Source: Flavobacterium sp. CECT 9288
Lineage (GTDB): Bacteria; Bacteroidota; Bacteroidia; Flavobacteriales; Flavobacteriaceae
Reading direction: 5' to 3'
Length of the DNA: 64,000 nt
Assembly (NCBI RefSeq): GCF_918731615.1
Contig: NZ_OU957226.1
Location: forward strand, 2,233,501 to 2,297,500
Positions 53,096 through 59,018 of this stretch are shown here, piece by piece; position 1 is the stretch's first letter, and each line of letters begins with the position of its first letter. The position numbers and the translations under genes were made by a program. A model generated the notes under the pieces. It ran no database searches and was not told the DNA's origin. It was given only the letters and a program-made list of their open reading frames with translations.

Positions 53096-54196
53096 TTATT
53101 TGACAAAAATCTCCTTTAATTGCCCAATAATGTTTCCACCGCCAGAAATAGTAATTTCACCAATTTTATCGGCAATTTTCTCAACATATTCCATTTCTTT
53201 CAATTTCCACAACATTTCGTTTTCTTCCATTAATTTAGCAGTATTCAACAAACTTCTTGTAGAGGCTGTTTCTTCACGTCTCATAATGCTATTAGCCTGC
53301 GCTTTCTTTTCTGCAACTAAGACCTGATTCATAATTTCTTTCATATCACCAGGTAAAATTACATCTCTTATACCAGCATCAGAAACTACCAACCCTAAAT
53401 CATTGCTTTTTGCGGTCACTTCTGCTAAAATAGACGCACCAATAGTATCTTTTTTGCTCAATAATTCATCTAAAGTAAAACCGCCTACAAAAGCTCTTAA
53501 AGCCAATTGCATTGCTACATACAATTGTTTTTCAAAATCTTTATTAGCCACCAACGCTTTCAAAATATCAGTTACTTGATATTTAACAAAGAAATTAATT
53601 CTCAAACCCGCTTTGTCTTTGGTCAATAATTCTTGACCAGAAATTTCCAATTGTTGCATTCTAGCATCGACTGTTTTAACCTCAACAGGAATTGCATTAT
53701 TCCAAAAGTAATATGTACCAGCAGTCAATTCTTTAGTAAAGGCGCGATTTACAAATAACAAGGCTTTCTCATGACTCATGACTTGAAACTTTCTAGTAAA
53801 TGATTTTACTTTTGTGTTTTCCAACAAAGTCATCGCAATTTGCTCTGTGATGTGTACTTTAGACAAATCAGCTTTGATAAATTTATTGTCTGCATAGCCT
53901 CTCCAAAAAGCATATCTGCCTGTTGTCAATACTTCTTTAAAAATGCCATTTTCAAAGTACAAAGCCATTTCGTTATCTGCTACTTCAATTATTTCCAACA
54001 TAGAACCCAAGACTTCATTTTGCAATAAAAGATTCAATTCTACTGGAGAAACAAAGGATTGTTTCATTTCGTAAATGCTTGCTTCTTTGTTACCAAACAA
54101 CCAGTATTTACCTTCATTCAATACTTCGATTAATTTTCTATTTTCAAATACCAAACCTACTTGGTATGCCTCAATTTTAATTCTTTTCAACATCAT
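53096..54196 (-). CDS. Slipin-type SPFH/band-7 protein downstream of a tRNA-like array
   Basis: A 366-residue SPFH protein: KIEAYQVGLVFENRKLIEVL, GRYAFWRGYADNKFIKADLS, VKTVDARMQQLEISGQELLT (the core slipin motif) and GLRINFFVKYQVTDILKAL. A helical C-terminal part follows (MNQVLVAEKKAQANSIMRRE). It lacks an N-terminal membrane helix, as in the slipin-2-like forms. As I recall, such slipins occur beside RtcB RNA-repair genes in many bacteria. Here the gene is preceded on the same strand by the tRNA-like array (54.4-55.3 kb). No rtcB is in the window. Confidence 0.88.
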   Translation of the reverse strand: MMLKRIKIEAYQVGLVFENRKLIEVLNEGKYWLFGNKEASIYEMKQSFVSPVELNLLLQNEVLGSMLEIIEVADNEMALYFENGIFKEVLTTGRYAFWRGYADNKFIKADLSKVHITEQIAMTLLENTKVKSFTRKFQVMSHEKALLFVNRAFTKELTAGTYYFWNNAIPVEVKTVDARMQQLEISGQELLTKDKAGLRINFFVKYQVTDILKALVANKDFEKQLYVAMQLALRAFVGGFTLDELLSKKDTIGASILAEVTAKSNDLGLVVSDAGIRDVILPGDMKEIMNQVLVAEKKAQANSIMRREETASTRSLLNTAKLMEENEMLWKLKEMEYVEKIADKIGEITISGGGNIIGQLKEIFVK

Positions 54197-54476
54197 TTCT
54201 ATTTATTACAATTATTATACTTTTTTTAAATAAGAAAACGTTTTGCCTTTGTCCTTATAAAAAGACGGAATGTAAAATGTTTAGTGTTTCTTTAATTTGG
54301 TTTTTGATTCTATATTATTTTCAATATTGTATTTAAAACCTTCAAATCTTAAAGCAAATCAATGTCGCAAAAAACGAGTTTCATATTCAGGTCACTTCAT
54401 AAGTGTAAAACTTGAACACTAGTTCTTTTTTTACTGACAAAGACAAATCAGTTTTCTTTGTGTCATTCTTTTTAAG
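54197..54476. other. Stretch between the slipin gene and the tRNA-like array
   Basis: 280 bp, AT-rich. It contains AGTG-TTCAAGT-like words on the minus strand (about 54403-54425) that look like a broken T-arm, and an imperfect hairpin ACAAAGAC/TTTGTGT region. No gene is seen. Confidence 0.4.
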
Positions 54477-54560
54477 AGTGAATGATCTCTGGAATACAGA
54501 TTTTAAGTCTGTAAAATCTACATTAAAAGTGTAGCACTCTACCAATTGAGTTATCACATC
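54477..54560 (-). other. tRNA-like element with a Lys-type anticodon arm and a degenerate 3' half
   Basis: D-arm ACTC/GAGT with a GG-containing loop and an anticodon arm CTACA-CTTTTAA-TGTAG (54518-54534) resemble tRNA-Lys. The expected T-arm position holds ACAGA-CTTAAAA-TCTGT (54496-54512), whose loop lacks TTCGA and looks like a Leu-UAA anticodon loop. No matching 3' acceptor is found, so it is not a normal tRNA. Confidence 0.5.
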
Positions 54561-54561
54561 A

Positions 54562-54623
54562 AAATGTGAGAAGGACTCGAACCTTCACTTTCTATTGTTC
54601 TAACCAAACTGAACTATCACAAC
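54562..54623 (-). other. tRNA-like element lacking an anticodon arm
   Basis: About 62 nt. Acceptor-like TGTGA/TCACA, D-arm GTTC/GAAC with GG loop, and a canonical T-arm GAAGG-TTCGAGT-CCTTC are present. Only ten nucleotides (AATAGAAAGT) lie where the 17-nt anticodon arm plus variable loop should be. Confidence 0.6.
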
Positions 54624-54627
54624 ATAA

Positions 54628-54749
54628 CATTGTGAGTGGGATTCGAACCCACGACCCATAGCGTGTGATAATTTTTTGGAAAACCATCAAAACCTCCAAA
54701 TCAAGTTGTATAGTAAAACAGAATACTTCCCAGTACTATTTACCACAAT
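54628..54749 (-). other. tRNA-like element with an expanded anticodon domain
   Basis: About 122 nt. Acceptor ATTGTGG/TCACAAT (7 bp), D-arm AATA/TATT with GG loop, and T-arm GTGGG-TTCGAAT-CCCAC (54636-54652) are canonical. The middle has about 68 nt instead of ~22, including a TTTGGA/TCCAAA hairpin with a large loop. No normal anticodon can be assigned. Confidence 0.55.
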
Positions 54750-54870
54750 GGTGCTATACAGAAACACACAACAGGACTTGTTTGATATTATATATGTAAT
54801 GAACGTATTTATTGCTGAAACAAATATTCAAAACTAACTACGCAATTATTCTGCGTACCTAATTTATTTG

Positions 54871-54943
54871 TGGAACAGAACCGAATCGAACGGTTCCCTC
54901 CTGCTCTTCAAACAGGCGTGCACACCATGTGCACCACTATTCC
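54871..54943 (-). tRNA. tRNA-Phe-like (GAA), divergent
   Basis: A 73-nt cloverleaf: acceptor GGAATAG/CTGTTCC, anticodon stem CCTGT/GCAGG with loop TTGAAGA (anticodon GAA), T-arm AACCG-TTCGATT-CGGTT, discriminator A. The D-arm is unusual: GTGCAC-ATGGT-GTGCAC can pair over 6 bp. It is one member of the array upstream of the slipin gene. Confidence 0.8.
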
Positions 54944-54949
54944 AATTTG

Positions 54950-55022
54950 TCTGAGAAGCAGGACTCGAACCTGCAACCTCCTGCATCCAAAGCAGGTAAA
55001 CAACCAATCGTTATCTTCCCAG
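54950..55022 (-). tRNA. tRNA-Pro-like (UGG), divergent
   Basis: A 73-nt cloverleaf: acceptor CTGGGAA/TTCTCAG, anticodon stem CCTGC/GCAGG with loop TTTGGAT (anticodon TGG), T-arm GCAGG-TTCGAGT-CCTGC, discriminator A. The D-arm is weak and position 8 is not T. It lies 6 nt from the Phe-like tRNA. Confidence 0.78.
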
Positions 55023-55034
55023 AGTTATAATTTG

Positions 55035-55118
55035 GGTGTTTTCGGGAATCGAACCCTGTTCTTCGGATTCACTCCCGAAACTTCGGGACGAGATTTTACC
55101 AAATAAACTAAAAACACC
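55035..55118 (-). other. tRNA-like element with bistable anticodon region
   Basis: About 84 nt. Acceptor GTGTTTT/AAAACAC, with an extra G-C pair, and a T loop TTCGATT are present, but the T stem has only 3 bp. In place of a normal anticodon arm, TTCGGG can pair either upstream with CCCGAA or downstream with TCCGAA. No canonical anticodon is readable. Confidence 0.5.
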
Positions 55119-55123
55119 GTGTG

Positions 55124-55196
55124 CGGCTTATACGAGAATCGAACTCGTTTCTCCCGAGAGACAGTCGGGAAGGTTAGCCAGTAACCCCAATAAGCC
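55124..55196 (-). tRNA. tRNA-Asp-like (GUC), divergent
   Basis: A 73-nt cloverleaf: perfect 7-bp acceptor GGCTTAT/ATAAGCC, D-arm GGTT/AACC, anticodon stem CCCGA/TCGGG with loop CTGTCTC (anticodon GTC), T-arm ACGAG-TTCGATT-CTCGT, discriminator G as in tRNA-Asp. Part of the array. Confidence 0.82.
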
Positions 55197-55218
55197 AGTT
55201 TCCTTTCTAAAAAACTTG

Positions 55219-55292
55219 TGACCTCGACTGGACTCGAACCAGTAACCTACTGCTTCGTAGGCAGTTGCTCTTTCCAATTGAGCTACGAAATC
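55219..55292 (-). tRNA. tRNA-Arg (ACG)
   Basis: A 74-nt cloverleaf: acceptor GATTTCG/CGAGGTC, D-arm AGCTC/GAGC, anticodon stem ACTGC/GCAGT with loop CTACGAA (anticodon ACG), T-arm ACTGG-TTCGAGT-CCAGT, discriminator A. The most canonical member and the first of the array in the direction of transcription. Confidence 0.9.
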
Positions 55293-55308
55293 AATAAAAA
55301 TTAGACAT

Positions 55309-55336
55309 AAAAAAAGCACCTCTTTTGAAGGTGCTT
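55309..55336 (-). terminator. Terminator between the 50-codon gene and the tRNA-like array
   Basis: AAGCACCT pairs with AGGTGCTT around a 7-nt loop. On the minus strand it is followed by U7. Transcripts from the promoter at 55590 would stop here before the tRNA-like array unless they read through. Confidence 0.78.
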
Positions 55337-55362
55337 CTTATCATAGCAGGAGAATATAATCA

Positions 55363-55515
55363 TTATATTTCCCGATGAATGTCAGTACACCTATCTGTTA
55401 GTAAATCCCCATAAAAACACGGGTTTACATCTTGAGTAAATCGAATATCAAAATTCATATCCAGAGTCACTAGTAAATGAAGTTTGTCGTTATGTGATAG
55501 TATGTTCGTTTTCAT
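55363..55515 (-). CDS. Hypothetical 50-residue protein with its own promoter and terminator
   Basis: ATG at 55515, TAA at 55363-55365. The protein starts MKTNILSHNDKLHLLVTLDM and ends CTDIHREI. It is acidic-neutral, with two cysteines and no leader. A consensus promoter (55590-55621) lies upstream and a terminator (55309-55336) downstream, so a transcript is likely even though the protein is unrecognised. It could also be a small RNA. It stands directly upstream of the tRNA-like array. Confidence 0.5.
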   Translation of the reverse strand: MKTNILSHNDKLHLLVTLDMNFDIRFTQDVNPCFYGDLLTDRCTDIHREI

Positions 55516-55589
55516 AATCTTATTTATTTATGTATTGCAATTTTTATTATTATTCAAATTGCATTTTGTTTGTGTCTAATTTTCTGAGG

Positions 55590-55621
55590 CAAAGATAATG
55601 TCAAAAAAAACTAACTTCCAA
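55590..55621 (-). promoter_or_regulatory. Promoter of the 50-codon gene
   Basis: On the minus strand TTG (55621-55619), a 21-nt spacer, and TATCTTTG (55597-55590) match the Bacteroidota consensus. Confidence 0.6.
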
Positions 55622-55900
55622 ATTTATTTTTAATCAACTCATTGATTTTCAATTATTTATATTTAATTTTAAAACATAAGAAGTCCTGTCCGCTTGTGTG
55701 CGGATAATTTTATTTTGTCAAATGGCTGTCTCTCATTTGGTTACTATTCAAAGCTTATATGTCGTTATTTCGTTTGGGCATGAAACATTTTGTTTATTTT
55801 TTTTAAATTATTTTTATCATTGCTATTTTTAATTTCTTTTGAACTCTTATTTCTATTATTTCACCTAAAATCATATCGAGATAAAATGCTATAAAACCAA
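55622..55900. other. AT-rich gap between the two small genes
   Basis: 279 bp. It holds a small hairpin TCCGC/GCGGA (around 55687-55706) followed by ATTTTATTTT. No gene is seen. Confidence 0.4.
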
Positions 55901-55930
55901 AAAAGCGTCCCGATTAAAGGACGCTTTTGT
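55901..55930. terminator. Terminator after the cysteine-rich small gene
   Basis: AAAAGCGTCC (55901-55910) pairs with GGACGCTTTT (55919-55928) around CGATTAAA. It lies 24 bp after the stop of the 35-codon gene. Confidence 0.82.
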
Positions 55931-55951
55931 ATTAATTATTGTTTTATAAAA

Positions 55952-56059
55952 TCAATTTACGGATTTATAGCAACACATACAACGTCCAAAAAGCCCACAC
56001 GGATATACACCCGCAAAGCGATCTGATCTTTCTAATAGTATATGTTTTTGCTTGTTCAT
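55952..56059 (-). CDS. Cysteine-rich 35-residue peptide, near-leaderless gene
   Basis: ATG at 56059, TGA at 55952-55954. The peptide starts MNKQKHILLERSDRFAGVYP and ends with a cysteine cluster (CGLFGRCMCCYKSVN; C21, C27, C29, C30). The promoter TTG-N23-TACATTTG (56097-56064) puts the transcript start at or within a few bases of the ATG. A terminator follows at 55901. The compact promoter-frame-terminator unit supports a real gene. The family is unknown; metal binding or a peptide signal is conceivable. Confidence 0.55.
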   Translation of the reverse strand: MNKQKHILLERSDRFAGVYPCGLFGRCMCCYKSVN

Positions 56060-56063
56060 GAGG

Positions 56064-56097
56064 CAAATGTAGTATTATTTTTTAATTATTGATGCAA
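56064..56097 (-). promoter_or_regulatory. Promoter of the cysteine-rich peptide gene
   Basis: On the minus strand TTG (56097-56095), a 23-nt spacer, and TACATTTG (56071-56064). It overlaps the 3' end of the RlaP relic. Confidence 0.55.
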
Positions 56098-56271
56098 TTT
56101 TTCTCGAATGCGGATCAAAGTCTGAATGGCCATTTCAAGAAGTTCATCATAAATTTTGTTGCCAGTTTTTAAATCGGTAGCTAAGGTTGAGGTAGCTAAC
56201 CCAAACGAATTACTCCCCGAAATAACTTCGAAAAGGATTAGGTTTTGAGATGTGAGGTCTTAAATGGCCAT
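56086..56271 (-). pseudogene. RlaP-type nucleotidyltransferase relic, copy 1 (internal deletion)
   Basis: Minus-strand frame of 62 codons: MAI, stop, DLTSQNLILFEVISGSNSFG, LATSTLATDLK, then TGNKIYDELLEMAIQTLIRI and REKLHQ. The first part matches the start of predicted RlaP nucleotidyltransferases (LFEVISGS-x-x-FGL-x-T-x-x-x-D-x-K). The last part resembles their C-terminal helix. The catalytic middle is missing, and codon 4 is TAA. Confidence 0.65.
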
Positions 56272-56437
56272 CGTTTTTTGGTAGCTGCTATCTCTAATTA
56301 AAACATATTTAAAGTTTTTCAAATATTAGAATGTACCCAAAAAAGGTTACGGTTTCAAAATTTTCTTATTAGCAAATAGGCGCAAGCTACTTTTTGTTTT
56401 TTTTACTACATTTAGTACTTGAACAGTAATACTACAA

Positions 56438-56947
56438 ATGGCAAATTTAAAAAATACTCCTGAAGTAATTAAAGTACTCCACTTTTTGGATTCAATAGGA
56501 ATAACCGTGGTTGAAAAAGAATTAGACGACACCACTTTTTTACCTGGTTTGGCTTTGGGTGCCAATTGTGTTCAAATAGATTTCAACAAGTTATTGTATG
56601 CTGGCGATATTTTACACGAAGCAGGCCATCTGGCAGTAACTACCAGCGAAAACCGAAAAAATATAGGTACTCCCAAAATGGCTAGCAACTGGCCTACTGA
56701 TGGAGAAGAAATTATTGCTATGTTGTGGTCTTATGCTGCACTTACTCATTTAAATTTACCTGCAGAATTTGTTTTTCATCCTAACGGTTATAAAAATCAG
56801 GCGTCTTGGCTAATTGAGAATTATAGCAATCAAAATTATATAGGATTGCCTCTTTTAGAATGGACTGGGCTTTGTTTGACCAAAGAGCAAGCGGACAGAG
56901 AAAATACAAAACCGTTTCCCACGATGGTAAAATGGGTAAGAGATTAA
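56438..56947 (+). CDS. HEAGH zinc-metalloprotein of unknown function
   Basis: A 169-residue soluble protein. HEAGHLAV (60-67) is a HExxH zinc motif (H60, E61, H64). WPTDGEEIIAMLWSYAAL could supply the third ligand. The N-terminus is helical (VIKVLHFLDSIGITVVEKEL). It resembles small gluzincin-like proteins, but no named family is recognised. It is 3 bp upstream of the beta-hydroxylase gene and co-transcribed with it. Confidence 0.8.
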   Translation: MANLKNTPEVIKVLHFLDSIGITVVEKELDDTTFLPGLALGANCVQIDFNKLLYAGDILHEAGHLAVTTSENRKNIGTPKMASNWPTDGEEIIAMLWSYAALTHLNLPAEFVFHPNGYKNQASWLIENYSNQNYIGLPLLEWTGLCLTKEQADRENTKPFPTMVKWVRD

Positions 56948-56950
56948 ATT

Positions 56951-57649
56951 ATGAAAGCATTAATACGACATATAAATTTTGAGCTTTCCTTTGATGTCAG
57001 TAAATTACAAAACGATTTACAAAAAATACTAAACAATAGTTGGGTGCAGCATTACAACAAAAATGATTATGACGGTTCCTGGACATCAATTGCCTTACTT
57101 TCTGTCAATGGAAAATCAGATGCTATTTATGCCTTTGACCAAACTGAAAAGGAATTACTCCCTACTCCTATTTTAGCGCAATGTTCCTATTTTACTCACG
57201 TTATAGATTCGCTTTTATTTAAAAAAACTACGGTCAGATTATTAAAACTAAGTGCAGGCGCAATAATAAAACCGCATCAAGATCATTGTTTGGGTTATGA
57301 AGATGGCTGTTTTAGAATGCATATTCCTATTGTTACAAATCCGTTAGTTGAGTTTATTTTAGACAACGAACGCCTGCACATGAACACCGGAGAATGTTGG
57401 TATATTGATGCTAATTTTACACATTCAGTTGCGAATAAAGGCACTAAAGACAGAATTCATTTGGTAATTGACGGCATTCGAAACAATTGGACCGATGCTT
57501 TGTTTTTTGCTCATGCCACAGCAGAAGAATTTATTAAACCGGAACCCGTGATGAGCCAAGCTCAAAAACTACAAGTCATTGAAGAACTTAAAAAACTAAA
57601 TTCACCCGCGGCAAATGCCATAATTACGCAATGGCAAAGTGAGTTGTAG
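56951..57649 (+). CDS. Aspartyl/asparaginyl beta-hydroxylase-like dioxygenase
   Basis: A 232-residue iron/2-oxoglutarate oxygenase-like protein. Metal ligands are suggested by KPHQDH (H109, D111) and FTHSVANKG (H158). RMHIPIVTN, HMNTGECWYID and RIHLVIDGIR complete the family pattern. The C-terminus (KPEPVMSQAQKLQVIEELKK) is a helical tail that recurs as a fragment at 61892. The substrate is unknown. Confidence 0.88.
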   Translation: MKALIRHINFELSFDVSKLQNDLQKILNNSWVQHYNKNDYDGSWTSIALLSVNGKSDAIYAFDQTEKELLPTPILAQCSYFTHVIDSLLFKKTTVRLLKLSAGAIIKPHQDHCLGYEDGCFRMHIPIVTNPLVEFILDNERLHMNTGECWYIDANFTHSVANKGTKDRIHLVIDGIRNNWTDALFFAHATAEEFIKPEPVMSQAQKLQVIEELKKLNSPAANAIITQWQSEL

Positions 57650-59018
57650 AATTTATTATAGTACCATCATGAGGTGTTTTACTTTTAAACCATTAGCAGA
57701 GTTATGTGTTTTTTTTGAACCAATCCTTTAAATACAATTATTAAAAGTAAATAACTAGTAATTAAATATTCTAAAATCTCAACACACTAAAGAAATCTTT
57801 AGTGTGCTGAGTCATAATCCTTGCTACTTTTACCGATGAAATCTCTTTAAAGTCAGCTGCTGTTCCAACTGCAAGATGCCCCCACATAGAGTAGTGTGAA
57901 ATCTTTTACATGTTTGATGTGTTGTAATTTATAGAGTGTTTTGTCTTTCATTTCTTTTTTATAAATTATCAAATAATAAAACACAAATTCGCAAAAAAAA
58001 GTTACTAATTTGTGTTTTAATTCCACTGTTTTTCTATGATAAAAGATACCACTACGTTTTAAGTACTATATATTGTCCTATTTAAATTTTGACTGAAAAA
58101 TATTTTGTTGGCAATTTACAAAACAATATTTTCGGAAATGCGCAAAGACACAGTACTCAAAAAAGCTTTCTTTGCAGCTTTGCGAGAAATCAATAAAAAA
58201 TATAACACTATTTTATTCTCATTACTTAGTTTCTATTGCAAGGATTTATTTCTGATTTTTGAACATGTAAAAACCTAACAGGTTTTGCTATGATTATCAT
58301 TTTTACAAAAGACGCACTACTATACGCCTCTAAAATATATGCTGTAAAACCTTAAAAAGAACATACTTTTACCCCCGTAATAAACTTGAAAACAAGGCAA
58401 CTTCAAATCTTTTCACTACGCATCAACTACCTGATTTATAACATCCAAAACAAATTCTATAATATATTTATCTTTTGTAAACTCTTTATTGATTCGGCTT
58501 TGTCAAATTTGCTTGCCTCCAAAGGATTTCGCCCATTCATGAATGCCAAAATATAGTCTAAATCGAAGATGATCGCCTTGGGAAAATTGGGTTGTGACGG
58601 CTGTATTTTGGAGCTATTTTTATGATCTTCTTATAGGGGACTAAAATATATTTATACAAAACAAGGTTCACATTATGTAATTATTTAATTAGTACAAAAA
58701 AACTTATTATTTTAATTCATTACATTTAAATATTGCCCTATTAATTTACCAAGGAAGAATAAATATTAGGCATGATTGTGATGAGTAAATCTTATGTTTA
58801 AAATGCCCGTTACCTCTTAAAATACAGGGAAAATTTACTTTGTATTTTTTTTAAAAGTCCAAAGAGTTGATTGTATCATTTAAGCTCTTTTTTCATATTT
58901 AAACAATTAAAATACAATAAAACTCATATTTATTTTATTTTTTTGTTAATTTTGCATCCTATTCTTAATTAATGCAGAGAATTTACAAACCAAAAAAAAA
59001 CCAAAAAACCCCAAAAAA
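57650..59018. other. 1.37-kb region without an intact gene
   Basis: It holds a hairpin at 57778-57811 (CACACTAAAG 57783-57792 with CTTTAGTGTG 57797-57806). A broken minus-strand frame (about 57790-57970) starts MKDKTLYKLQHIKHVKDF and shifts frame. Another broken minus-strand frame (about 58420-58625) reads FPKAIIFDLDYILAFMNGR and, after a shift, DKYIIEFVLDVINQVVDA. Words such as GCGCAAAGACACAG at 58140 look like dispersed repeats. The region is probably decayed genes. Confidence 0.5.
58947..58954 (+). promoter_or_regulatory. -7 box upstream of the S8 protease gene
   Basis: TAATTTTG at 58947-58954 fits TANNTTTG; no matching -33 TTG is seen. The leader before the ATG at 59019 is unusually A/C-rich (repeated CCAAAAAA). 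Confidence 0.4.

Noticed and set aside
54871..54943. Selenocysteine tRNA, suggested by the 6-bp D-stem
   Set aside because: The anticodon reads GAA, not TCA, and the long variable arm is missing.
54870..55319. Plus- and minus-strand open frames of 60-80 codons over the tRNA-like array
   Set aside because: They coincide with cloverleaf sequences (T-loops, acceptor stems) and show no protein family features.
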